Origin: Litomosoides sigmodontis
Lineage: Eukaryota; Nematoda; Chromadorea; Rhabditida; Onchocercidae
Direction of reading: 5' to 3'
Length of the DNA: 64,000 bases
Assembly: GCA_963070105.1 (NCBI GenBank)
Contig: OY718807.1
Coordinates: 434,001 to 498,000, forward strand
Both the position numbers and the translations under genes were made by a program. Below, one piece after another: positions 1 through 12,100 of this stretch (position 1 is its first letter; the number at the start of each line of letters is the position of its first letter). A model generated the notes under the pieces. The model did not search any database. It saw only the letters and a program-made list of their open reading frames with translations, and was not told the DNA's origin.

Positions 1-620
1 CATTTTCTGAGTCTTCGCTGTGGCCCAAGAATACAATGCTGTCACCGACATCCGTTGAGTTGACGATTTTTTGGACAAACTGCATACGCTCTTCATTGGT
101 ATAGCTTAATCCTTCGTGATCCACAAAACAGTTTTTGTAAATTAACAAATCCAAACACTCACTCTATTTCACCCTTTCGTTCTTTTTTTTTTATTTCGTG
201 CGCAACTGGAAACATGAGGCAAAGGGAAGATTGCAATTAATGAACAGGGAAACTACTAACTTTGAGTCAGCTGGTCTCCATCTGTCTGGAATTTATAACT
301 TGTCTTATACTTGCATTCTTTTAGGAGAAAGAGAAGGAAGGTACAAACGTGGAGTATAGCCTTGACCAGGAAAATTAATGCCTGGATTCCGTATCTGTGC
401 AAATGCGGCAAGATATATTTGAAATCCTTATGCGATCCTGGTGTGCCGTGGCAACCTACAACAGTTCTAATGAAGGATCCATCTGGAAGACTGTGCTGCA
501 AACTTTCAAAACTTGTCATTACAAAGTGTGGCCTTCAAAGGCCATCTCACGACAGCTTTTTTTACTGGAAATATTATCGGACAGCAAACCACATGCAAAG
601 GCCCGTAGTAGTGTGTTGAA
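1..620 (-). pseudogene. Alpha/beta hydrolase (DUF1057-type) fragment, apparently frameshifted
   Basis: Two blocks on the minus strand match the nematode DUF1057 alpha/beta hydrolase pattern. Around 500-390 the reading frame gives TVVGCHGTPGSHKDFKYI, the oxyanion/HGxPGS region. At 1-120 it gives YTNEERMQFVQKIV followed by FLGHSEDSEN, the nucleophile elbow GHSxxxEN. The Ser nucleophile is present. The frame breaks twice: after YGIQ the family continuation INFPGQGYT is found one base out of frame (about 385-350), and upstream of SLPDGSF the plausible sequence is also in another frame. No clean splice signal explains either shift. The 3' part lies beyond the left edge. Family assignment is from motif recognition. 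The pseudogene call is inference; base errors in the assembly could give the same picture. Confidence 0.6.
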
Positions 621-2941
621 TGACTAGACGTGATTCAATGACAGCTATTTCAAGAGAATTAAAAACGTTGTTGAGAGAAGAAGAATATCAAAAATAACCT
701 GCACAACAGCATCCAAATCAGCTGATTCCCGATCGAAAAAGTCAATTCGAATGCGCAGTTTTCGTAGCACTGAGGGTGCTTGTAACTTTACAAGCGGCGA
801 CTTCGGACCGCTCAAAGGCCTTACATTATTCTTTGAAGAATGGACGATGGTCTCGTCTCGTCTCCCAGTTGACAGAAAGAATTTGATGGAAAGAGAGAGA
901 AACTAAAAAATAAACGGTTTGAAATAAAAAAGCATCTACGTGAATGAAATAATCGTGTCTTTGCAGGGAAATTTATTTGCAGCATGCAACGATCACTTAT
1001 TCAGCAAGCACGGGAATTTCAACGGAATCAGTTGTAAACTAATAAACTACTCTTTCGTTGTTACTACTGTTTACAATGAGTAAGACAAACAGATCTGCCG
1101 GAGCGCAAGCGACGAAATTTCATTAATATATTTCTCCCTCTCCCTCCACTAATGGGTTCTCAAGGAGCTACAAACTTTTCATTGAACTCAAAATTGCTCT
1201 CATTTATCATCCTATTTTTTCCGGTTCACATTCAACAATCTTCCACTAGGAACAATAGATGTCGTCCTATTGATTTGGAAATTTTAATCGCCAATTTGTT
1301 CAACTCATCACCACACGGATGATCATGCAGTTGGCATCATTTTCATGTTTTCTTTATTTTGATGCAGCCCTTTCTCACTCTGTTTATCTTAATAGCAACT
1401 CATAATTTAATTTGTGATTGCGAATATTTTAGCAAAACGTGACATTCATCAAAATTCCACGACCTGATGTCCCAGTAAAACAGAAATTAAAATAACTGGA
1501 GATGGGTTGTTGACATACTGATAGAGAAGTAACAGACGATAACAATGAAGAAGGAAATGACGAAATATAACAAATATTAATTAATAACTTGTGATTGCGA
1601 TAAAGTGAGAAAGCATTCGAAAATATTATGAAAAACGGTAATAGGCAGGAAGAAAATTGATGGTGTCGAACAGTCAGAGGAGAATGATAAGAGTAAATGA
1701 TAATGACAACTTTCCGGGTTCAAGTTTAGGCTAGCCGAGAAATCCATCATCATCAGAAATAATCGATAGCTAATTGGTGGCTGGATTTGGAGCGATCAAC
1801 AGATAGTTTCTTTGCAACCTTCGGAAGAAGGAGTCAAGGAAGAAATTGTTTATACAGAAAACCTTTCTCTCTTTCATCCTATTCCTTACCCTCCGATATG
1901 CTCGTGCAAACGGTAGCAACCATGAGATCGATGATGCTTGTAAGTGGTAAACCACACCGTTGACATTCCGAAATTGTCAAATCAAGGAAAGGGAGATATT
2001 TGCTTACTGCTGGAGTGTCTAAAGAAACTTACTGGTGCAAAGGTCGTTTGAGTGAAGCCACGCAAACACTAACTTGAAGGTAAAATTAAAATTAAATTTT
2101 TTATTTAACAATAAATTATTCTTTCTCTTGTTAAGTTGTGCTAATTGAAGTAACTAAGCTATCGAGCAATTTCTTAAGTTAGTTATTAAATTATCATTAA
2201 TGTACGTCTGCGGGAAGGCAGTAACCAATCTCTGAATGAATTAGTGGTCACTGCACAACAACGCACTGCTTTTTCTTTCTGATCAGTCACGTCCGATAGT
2301 GATGGATGGGAAAACAAAATTATAAAAAAAAAATCACAATAATGGCAGTTGAAAAACGACAATAATAGTAGTGATGAGTGCTGAGAGCATTAATAATCGC
2401 AATAATGCTGAAAGCTAATGATAATTTTTCATGCATTCTTTCTTCCGCCACTCAATTCAATCTATTCAATTGCACGGGAAAATCATTTCTTTCACTTTTA
2501 TACTTTCCAATCAGTCGTCAAACTTCTGCAGGACAGACAAGGCGACTGCAAAATACAGTAGAAAGTTATGAAAATTTATTTGGTAGCCAAGTTGAATGAC
2601 AACAGGAAAAACAGTGACGTGAAATGCGCGTGGAAAGAACACGCGTCGTGTAAGTGATTGGATATAGTAGAGCACAGGAAACTGGAAAGTGGCGTCACTT
2701 GGTGGACACAATGATGTAGAGATAAAAGGAAGAAAAGTGGCAATCCTCACAACTCCTCAAATATTTAAACATTGGGAAGAGAAATGGAATGTGTCGCCCA
2801 AATTTCTTTCTTTTCATTGTTTAAGGTGCGAAGTATGCAAGTTCATATTGTTTGAGTGAGGAAACATTCTACAATTTGCTTCCCATCGCATTCACACCTG
2901 AAAAATTATTTCTAAGACGGATGAGAGGGATCAAACCTTAC
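621..2941. other. Intergenic, no gene recognised
   Basis: AT-rich sequence with no convincing spliced gene. One plus-strand frame at about 700-890 stays open for some 60 codons in a locally GC-richer patch, but it has no start and resembles no family I know. It may be chance. Confidence 0.5.
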
Positions 2942-3087
2942 CGGACGGTGCTGGTTTCGTTACGGATATTTCCTTCGCCTTCATCACCAACCGTGCTGTT
3001 GTTGGTTACATACTTCATGTGTGGAGCGGATTTGTAGCCTCCTGTCGCAGTAGGTAAGCGCAATGGACATCCCTTCCGATCCCTCAT
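2942..3087 (-). CDS. Orphan coding exon, unknown protein
   Basis: A 146-base minus-strand exon candidate begins at an ATG (3087-3085) and ends at a good 5' splice site (GTAAGG, 2941-2936) after two bases of a codon. It reads MRDRKGCPLRLPTATGG and continues through KYVTNNSTVGDEGEG to NETSTVR. It is hydrophilic, Gly/Thr/Asn-rich and unlike the surrounding noise. An in-frame stop lies just upstream of the ATG, so this could be a first exon. A possible acceptor (CAACCAG) about 25 bases upstream would suit trans-splicing. I could not find the next exon between here and the left edge. It starts about 520 bases downstream of the membrane-protein gene on the same strand. I do not recognise the protein. 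Confidence 0.4.
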
Positions 3088-3603
3088 TTTCTATGCTGAG
3101 CGTATTTTTCTGGTTGACAATTACGGGAAGATGTTCAGTGACGTTAAAAGTAAGAATGATGGAAGGGCAATAAACACCAATCAGTTATTAACTTTAAATT
3201 CATTAGCGGCTTTTAGTGATACCAATCTTCTGCTGTTCGAAGATACAGATAGCTATCGAGATATGCAGCACTGAGCGGAGTGGTATGTCTGGAGGTGTTC
3301 AGCTGATAATGTTGGTAAGTAATATCATGGTTCGTGTGCGGGTATTGGTCATTGCAATGAAACAGAGGCAAGGGTTAGGTGATGATTCTGCAACCAGAGT
3401 TCTTGATCGCAGAATCACCAGTTTTCGATGACAGTTGGTCTGACATTGCGGTAATTGAAGTTGATAGAATAGTCCATCACTAATTTAATGCTTCTTCAAC
3501 AGTTTCATGTAATGTGAATTTGTTCATATATTATGGTCCTGAAGTTGTGCCTTGAAATTGACTAGCTGTTTAAATTACCATTGAATATCGTAGAGCTAAC
3601 TAG

Positions 3604-5678
3604 CTACTTCAGATTCTGCTTCGAATAACTTACAAATGTCCTGGGTGGCGGCATGCATTTTATAGACTCAGTTACCGCCACTGGAAGATCGAATGAAGTT
3701 GTGGTTGAATCAATGTGCTTGATCCCTAATGTTGACATCTGTTTTTCCTGGACATTACTCTTAATCGAGGAAGGTGTGGAGTAAGTTTCGGGTGTATTGG
3801 GAAGTGCTTTGTCATCATTGTTGGTCGAAGTCATTGTAGCGGACAGGCCTTCTAGCGCCTTAGATTCTTTCTTTTGCAACGCTGAAAAAGCAGTGAAGGC
3901 GAAAAGAATTATGCAACTTCTTGCTCCTACTGTTGTACATCACAGGCGAATTCCTCTCTGATGTACAACAGTAGGAGCAAGTACCGGTCTATTGCAAAAG
4001 TAAAAAAATCATAAATTGCAAACGCCTCTGGGAATTTTGCATGTCAAGTGTGCAGTTAATATATAAGCTCTAAGCCTACGTAAATATCCAGGTGGCCATG
4101 CTGATAAAGACTGTATAAATCTGTGTGACCAACCGAATAGAATAGCATTTGCTAATTCATTAACGTTCATATCTGAGGAATACGCGACCACGGTTTTGTC
4201 TGTGTCGCGAAAGTACGTCGAATTACCGACAACGATACGAGGTGCACTGGCTGCTACTAGTTTCAGTAAATCTCTCGCTGATTTCACGTCATTTTCAAAC
4301 ACTTCACGATTTCTGAAAACTAATCTGTCCAAGTTTGAAGTGTTACTAACTAATGAAATCGTAAACAGACTTGATTCCGAGGACTTCTGAAGGTGCTATA
4401 GGACTTCCAAATCTCTTTGTATGTCTCAAAAGAAAAGCACATAGTACGTTAGCGTTACTTGAAACTAACTACTCTAGTAAGGTAGGGAACGTTTATAATA
4501 ACATCAATAAAAAGGTAACCAAATCCACCAGAAAAAACAAATACGCTTTTTTTATAAAGGTTAATTCAACCTGTACATGGTTTCGTCTGGGACAAACAAT
4601 ATGTTTGCAATTTGTGATGCCCATGGCACTTTGTAAAATGATTCAATTGCCCTGAAAAGTTTTATTTTTCAAAAAGCGCTTAAACAAAAGGCTGAAATTT
4701 TCGAAATGTTAAGGCTTTCAATTGCTTACACTTATTCATTCATTCCACAAAGCAGAAAAAGAGGATGCATAATTACTTTGCAATGCTAATGTCGCCATTG
4801 GACTGGCCATCATGGAGGATCCTCTCTAATTCGCAGACAACTTCTTCCTTTGATAGTAACTTGCTAAAAGTTGCTCTGTCACTGAATCCCTCGATGACAT
4901 ACGTTGCACAGGGATTACCATTCCTTTCTACCAATTCTTCAACGATTTTTAGTACTTTGTCCTAAAAAATCATTTCATTTCAGTTCATCCCATTTTTGAC
5001 AGTTCTAACTGAATTGCATAAGTTCGAAATTATGAAAACTGACTCTGTATGATTCCCCTCCAAATTCGTTCTTCCTTTGATTTTTCCCTTCTGCTGCACT
5101 TACTGTTAAAACAACAGTTTCAACAAGCATCTTCGTGGTTTCCGTTGCACTTGCAGTCGCTTCTGAAACTGAAGTTCACCTCCGCTGTGACAGATGCAAT
5201 GGCTTCTTTCAGCTTCCTATTTCCACACCTGCGATTCCCTTTCTCGTTCACTGCCAACCGAACATGCCAACTACCAAGCATTCGAAATTCAGGGAGGAAA
5301 GAAGGAAGAAGGACGGAAAGGACCAAAAACACCGAGGAAAAGTGGTTTCGCCTTGTTCTGTCAGAGATTGCGGAGCTACCGATGTTACTTGTTAGAATTT
5401 AAAGAATAGAAGTTTTACTGTAGTAATTTTTATTCATATTCGTTAAACTAAATTACAATGTGAAGTGAGCGAAAAGAATCAAAACTTCGACCAGCTGGCT
5501 GATGGCGACGGCTTCGAATTACTGTTAGTGTGACCGGTATGACAATGATAGCAAGTACAACAAGCAACAGCATGAAAGCAAATAGCATCCACTTCAAATT
5601 GCGTCCGTTAAAATTTATCTGTTCGTGCAACCTTTCTACCATACTACCATTCTCCACAACACGTACTTCCCTTGACAT
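3604..5678 (-). CDS. Single-pass membrane protein with vWA-like ectodomain
   Basis: Start ATG at 5678. The first exon encodes a short basic/acidic N-tail and one hydrophobic segment (MLFAFMLLLVVLAIIVIPV), then SRRH, suggesting a signal anchor (type II). Later exons, joined in consistent phase, are 4777-4961, 4571-4651, 4371-4424, 4080-4312 and 3604-3881; an exon ending at 5104 precedes them. They read KVLKIVEELVER, YVIEGFSDRATFSKLL, LERILHDGQSNGDISIAKAI, SQIANILFVPDETMY, SARDLLKLVAASAPRIVV and VVAYSSDMNVNELANAI. This is the strand/helix order of a von Willebrand A fold (middle strands, Asp-Gly loop, final strand with the NVNEL helix). The classical metal site is not clearly intact. The last exon is a Ser/Thr-rich tail. 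The first exon junction is unresolved. The fold call is mine by pattern; it could be a nematode-specific domain that resembles vWA. Confidence 0.65.
3920..3981. repeat. Perfect 23-bp inverted repeat, 16-base loop, inside an intron
   Basis: Positions 3920-3942 are the exact reverse complement of 3959-3981, with a 16-base loop at 3943-3958. The hairpin sits inside the last intron (3882-4079) of the membrane-protein gene. The total length of 62 bases is close to a miRNA precursor hairpin, but stem pairing without a bulge is unusual for a miRNA and also fits a small foldback element or a hairpin siRNA source. Confidence 0.85.
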
Positions 5679-6520
5679 GCACTTCCTTCAATTTTTATAC
5701 AATTAATCAAACAGATAAAGCTCATTATATATTCTAGTTTTAATTGCGTGAACTCCAAACTGAGCACGATCAAAGCTTCAACATGCAAATCCAGCTGATT
5801 TCGGTAACAATAATAGCAAGAACACTGACACATCAAAGTTTCAAACTTAATTATGTAAACTTGATTTTTGCAAGGACGTTCACTGATCTTTGGCCGACTT
5901 AATTAGTTAAGCAATTAGACACTAATAGTGAAACAATACAGACTACATTAGGAGTGTAGTTCTTTCTCAAGAGAAGTCAGAAAAATTATAATTTCTATGA
6001 AAATGGGTGTGGGTTCATTCTGACATTCAAATTTACCTGCACAAACCGGCAGTCAATCTGAGTTTCAAACCTGCTGTTCCATTAGTTCGATGGTTAAATA
6101 TTATCAAAAATAACTGGCTCTCAGAGGATAGGAACTGAGTGAGATACTCGGAATGAATTTAATTTAAGATCAACTTAATTTCAATTTTAAACTGACGTAT
6201 ATATCAATGACTGATTAGAGCTATGCCGTTGAGATCCTCCCACTTAAAGCACATTTGGTTATTCATATTATCTCAATTGAAATGCTTATCAAACTACTAT
6301 CAGTCAAATAAGGACAAAAAAATGCAATTCAACTTGGAGAAGCTGATGATTATTACTTCTGATTATTGCTTGATGTAGCACATTCGATAGACGCATTTGA
6401 AATCCTATGCCATGCTGTATTCCACATAGGAACCTTCCATCCTTGGTAGAATACCTGTTTGAAATGATTAAGCGAGCCTCATTCCTTTACTGTAACAGAT
6501 GGCAGAACTTATTGCCATCA
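5679..6520. other. Intergenic, AT-rich
   Basis: Upstream region of the membrane-protein gene. No exon or RNA gene seen. Confidence 0.5.
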
Positions 6521-6522
6521 AT

Positions 6523-7468
6523 TTAGTATTTATTATAATTATAATAATAATAATAATTATTATTGTTATTATTATTATTAATTATTAATTATTATTAATT
6601 ACTATTAATTATTATTAATTATTATTAATTATTATTAATTATTATTAATTATTATTAATTATTATTAATTATTATTAATTATTATTAATTATTATTAATT
6701 ATTATTAATTATTATTAATTATTATTAATTATTATTAATTATTATTAATTATTATTAATTATTATTAATTATTATTAATTATTATTAATTATTATTAATT
6801 ATTATTAACTATTATTAATTATTATTAATTATTATTAATTATTATTAATTATTATTAATTATTATTTATTATTATTTATTATTATTATCAATTATTATTA
6901 TTAATTATTATTAATTATTATTAATTATTATTAATTATTATTAATTATTATTAATTATTATTAATTATTATTAATTATTATTAATTATTATTAATTATTA
7001 TTAATTATTATTAATTATTATTAATTATTATTAATTATTATTAATTATTAATAATTATTATTAATTATTATTAATTATTATTAATTATTATTAATTATTA
7101 TTAATTATTATTAATTATTATTAATTATTATTAATTATTATTAATTATTATTAATTATTATTAATTATTATTAATTATTATTAATTATTATTAATTATTA
7201 TTAATTATTATTAATTATTATTAATTATTATTAATTATTATTAATTATTATTAATTATTATTAATTATTATTAATTATTATTAATTATTATTAATTATTA
7301 TTAATTATTATTAATTATTATTAATTATTATTAATTATTATTAATTATTATTAATTATTATTAATTATTATTAATTATTATTAATTATTATTAATTATTA
7401 TTAATTATTATTATTATTACTAAATTAGTTATTATTGTTATTATTAATTATCATTGCTATTACTAAAT
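6523..7468. repeat. Decamer satellite (ATTATTAATT)n
   Basis: About 80 tandem copies of a 10-base A/T-only unit, nearly perfect from about 6590 to 7410. There are few interruptions (a single C near 6808, a trinucleotide-like stretch near 6860-6890, one variant near 7050). The flanks decay into simple ATT/TTA trinucleotides. The unit places AATT every 10 bases. All frames are rich in TAA stops, so it cannot code. Confidence 0.98.
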
Positions 7469-8310
7469 TACAGATATTTGCAGCAAAATACTTGTTTATC
7501 TTTCTCCCCGTTTTTATTATTCGAAACTTTATTGATTTTCAGTAGGATCAGTAGGACTACATAATTATTTTTACTGCCCGAAACCGGGAAGGATACATGT
7601 ATTTGTCGCGTAGATAATGTGTGTAAATAGGCATACCGAAATGAATTAAAAATTTAACGCTCACCTTCCATTGGTTCCAATAGTTTCATCCTGTAATAAA
7701 TTGTCTGGAACCTCTCATAATTAATTAACTACCTCATTACAGAAATACCACCAGTTTGACACGAAAATTGTGCCATACGAACAGTAAGCAACCCAGTTGG
7801 TAATTTGAGGCACTTATATTCAAATTTTATCGGTTTCAAAGCCTTAATATTGAAGCATTTCACTCTACGCAGTGTTATGTAGGAAATGATAATAGTTCTT
7901 GCTAAAATGAGTTCAAATCATTATTACCAGCAATACAGAAATGTATTTGACAACAGCAAGCAACAAGCAGAACTAGTTCCTGAGGTTTTTAACTACGTGC
8001 CTTCTTTGTTGAGTGTAGCAATAATGAAAATTGAAAACTGAAGTGAAAGGAAAGAAGGAAAATGGTTCAGTGGCAAATTGAATATTTGGAAGTTCTTGGA
8101 ACTTTGTTTAATGAAAAGGAAAGAAAATTAAAGCAATGGAAAAGTCTCTACACGGCTACCCTACAACTCACTGTGATTATGTGAATGCGAAATGTGTTTA
8201 CATAAACGAGTGTAGCACAGCGACCACTGATAGTGCCATGCCGCTAAGAGGATAAACTCGACTGCAAATTGTTTTCATTTACTAATAACTGAATACAGTT
8301 CTCATAAGCA
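7469..8310. other. Intergenic
   Basis: AT-rich. A possible 26-base minus-strand micro-exon with a TTACAG acceptor and GTGAGC donor lies near 7666-7691, but nothing adjoins it. No gene assigned. Confidence 0.45.
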
Positions 8311-8703
8311 ATGTTTTCGGTATTACTTTATCACCGATACGGTGGTATTAGCAGTTCTCAGCCTCTCTGCAGGTAAGATCCATCACACCTCTACCTCTGT
8401 CGAATTTCATTCAAATATATGTGAGCTGTTGACACAGACACCAGTGACACACCACCACCTGTGGCTACAAGAACGCCACCTAATGCTAAGTCTAAGTCTG
8501 TACCATATTATATCGTAGGACTGTACTTCGCGCGAAACACCCAAAGGAACTGTTCGTTCTTCTATGTGCTGCCAGAGAACTACCATTCACATATTATTTC
8601 ACATAAAATGTTATATTCCACATTATACAAACGAATGCAGCAAATTACTGTTACTAACGAAATACTACAGCTCACAACACATACATTCCGTCCACATTTT
8701 TAA
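8311..8703 (+). CDS. Candidate two-exon small gene, unknown
   Basis: Exon 8311-8372 starts MFSVLLYHRYGG and ends at CTGCAG/GTAAGA. After a 72-base intron, exon 8445-8703 continues in phase with DTPPPVATRTPPN, VPYYIVGLYFARN and CSFFYVLPENY to a stop. The joined product would be 106 aa. The splice signals are fair, but the intron is short and the product matches no family known to me. A chance open frame is possible; GC content is slightly above the surroundings. Confidence 0.3.
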
Positions 8704-9160
8704 ATCAGGCAAGCAGTTATAAAATAATTAACGATTGTATTAACAACAAACGATGATTATCAACAGTAGCACGAGTAGTAATTATCGTTATTGTGAAACA
8801 ACAAATGAAGCGATAAGGAATGCTGGTTCATTGATAGTGCTCAGCATCTACAAGCCGAGCAACAACAAAGGCAACCAAAACACACCCAGTGACGCGCACA
8901 TAGGCCATGTTTAAATTACAACAGAATTTAAAGTAATTACTTTCGCACTTTGTTTGTTTTTCTTTCCGAACATTAAAAATGAAATCAGTAATACTACAAC
9001 ACCAGAATCGAAACAGCATTTCAATTATCAAAATACAAATGAACTTTATAAAAAAAGATTTCTGAAAGAAAAACAGATTTTACTAAACTTCCTAATTTCT
9101 CAGTAATTTTTATCCCACATTGGCTTTGAAATGTCGAAATATGTTCCTCAATGAATTATA
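8704..9160. other. Intergenic, 3' flank of the mannosidase gene
   Basis: AT-rich sequence with poly-A and poly-T tracts. No gene seen. Confidence 0.5.
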
Positions 9161-12100
9161 TCACAGAGCAAACAGTCTTAGCAACAAAGTTTTTACTTCG
9201 AAAGCACGAAAATCTAAATTAACAAAACCTTCGCAGTGTTTCTGTGTTGAACAATTAGTTTCAATTGGTAAAGAACAGATTGTTCTTTCTAAGCCATCTC
9301 CCAAATCAACGGAAACAATACGACTGTGGTTAATTCTAAGTTTCACACTAACGCCGCCGCCAAATGATTCAAATAAGCGGATAACCAATGTATTGACATC
9401 ATCCTCAGCTGGTTTCACAGTGTCAATAACAATACCTATAGGTAAATGGAAAAATGTATTCTAATTGTAAATCGTACATTTCCTTAATTTCATCCAACCA
9501 CTGTCTACATGTATAAAGTGTTACATAACATTTTTAACAAAATATAACACGTTTAGCTAGCTATCCTATCGACATGACAGATCAACAAGCGGATGAATCC
9601 TACACGTTAAGAAGTCTTTACTACAACATTAAGTAAATTTTGCCCTTTATTTAAGCAAAGAAAAAGCAAATGTGAAATCAAATATCAAAAAAAAACATAT
9701 ATTTGATGAATCTATATAAGCTATTTGAGCTATTTCTAACACAAACGTTAATTTGTTTCGAAAAAGCAAACCTTCACTTCCGTCGATTTTCAGAAACGAT
9801 GTAAGCTTATTTTCAGCACTCCAACCATTAACAAAACGAATAGGATTATTGAATTCGTAAGCTGCTCTCATGACACTCAAATTCAAGTCATTACAAGGCC
9901 GTTGCATTGAGCCGATAAAAGGATACAACGCATAAGAGAACTAAAAACAACCTTTAAACAAACAAGAAAGTTAACTTCACAAATTAAAATCTTCCGTTAA
10001 TGAAAACCAAACGTTTAAAAGCATACTGTTGACGGGGAGAGGGGTTTTATCATTTTATAAAGTATGATATCGTAATACTCATGCTCTTTCTACAGGTACG
10101 TACACCATAGGACTTGGTGGGAGCGAGGGAGAAGCACGACAATGAATAACAAAAGTTTCAACCGTCTCTAAATGAAACATATTAATTAGATCTAACTGGC
10201 TTCATCAGTCGTATTGATAACAAGAGTGACGTTCATAAAATTTGAAGTTTTACATATTTTTATTTTTTTATTATATTTTTATTTCACATTTCCTATGCAG
10301 TGATGTGCATTCAAGATACGCCATACACTACAAAAGTTACTGTTAAAAAAGTAAAACTAATCGAGTCATAAAAACAAAAAGTACTTTGTGATCTCCCATA
10401 TCAGCGGTATCATCTGGAATTTTACTTGCTCGAAGCAAAGACAACGTCATGATATTACCAAAACACGAATGACCGTATTTGCAATCATTAAGAAGTGCAA
10501 TGCCTCGGTCGAATTCATTTAGAGCCATCCATTTGTGTCCGACAACTTCGTACCTCAAACAATTCAAAATAAATCAATATTTCTGTTATCAACAAATATA
10601 AAGCATTTTTTGATCCATAGAATCTGCATTTTTTCTGATCTTTATTAATTATTGCCTCTTTTTTTCAGATCGAAGGCACTGAAATATGTCGTTTCGTCGC
10701 TCCATTATGGAACCAGAATATTAAGTCTTAAATCATGACTAAAATCTCTGTGAACACCTCACGGCACTCCCTAAATTTTATACTACAAATTTCCTGTAAC
10801 ATATTCGACCATCCTACTAATAGTGAGTAAATTATTTTGAACGTTTTGTCAGCAAAATTAAATGACAGCCATTTAGAAACTCAACTAGAACTGATAGGCT
10901 GCAAGGCAAGCGAATGAAGACATACAGCATTGATAAGCAGAAGAATGTTGCAAGTTACAAAGCAAACATACTTTGCAGCATCCCAAGAAGTATTTCGATG
11001 TGCCGGTCGTTTTATATGACCAAATTGTATATCATAATAAGCGTCCATATCATGAACATTTGCTGGAAACTCAACCTGGCAAATCTTTTACTCTCTAAGA
11101 TAGAAAACATGAGCAGTAGAGAAATAAAATATTATGATACTACTCTCTAGTCCATGTTGATATCAAAAGCAATGCACTCATAAAGGCAACTTTGGAATAA
11201 TCATGGTAGCTAACTTTTAGAAACTTATGCGATTCGTGCCATTGCACCGTGACATTGAAAATCAGGTAAGGCAGGTGTGCAAATATACTAATATGTTGCA
11301 CTAGAGAGCTTTTCCCATTTATTGCAAATTCCACACGGATACAGGCTTCCAAAGGTGTATTCCTGATCAGAACTGCCTCCGAATCCTATAATCAGTATTA
11401 AAAAATAACTTTCGATATTGTTCCGATGAATTGTGGCAACAGATAAGAGTAACTCACCGAATCAATAACTTCCCTTGTCTCCATATGGTAATCCATCACG
11501 TCCCATGCATCCCAAAAAAGGGGCACATCATCAAAAATGACAAACTGATTAGCGAAACTGTTTTCAGGAATTGCTGAGAAATTTTCTTTAACACTACTCG
11601 TTTCGCTCAAGCAGTGCACCAATAGTTTCGTAATGCGACCCATCTAAAATAAATTACTTTTTTGGAAGTGATTAGAGTTCACACGCTGAGAATTGTTACC
11701 ACAATGGGTTAAATTTTGATACTAGTTTTAGTTATTAACCAATTGTGTAAAAAAAAAAACTGTCTTCAACGTAGCAAGTTTGCAATTTTGCAAAGGATCA
11801 TTCTCCCCTGTAACACATAGCAAATAAGTGCTTGCTTTGAGAAATGAACTTACTAATTTCGAATTATCTAATTAATCACATCTTCTACGACTGAGAGCAA
11901 TATGCTTGTCTTTTTCTATTCTGTTGTTGTATTCAAAAAAATTCCCTGTTACAGTAAAATCACCTTATCAATAGATGCAGTAATATAACGATTCCGCAAC
12001 CTGAATCCAACACCATCTCCCGAAACCAGTGGATCCCTGTTTAAAGGTAGGTTGAATAATTCAAGTTCATTCAGAAGTGTAATAGAGAACGGCTCCAAAC

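Noticed and set aside
2511..2750. 79-codon minus-strand frame
   Set aside because: No splice signals, low-complexity hydrophobic composition, no family features.
6523..7468. CRISPR-like array
   Set aside because: A pure tandem decamer without spacers, in a eukaryotic genome.
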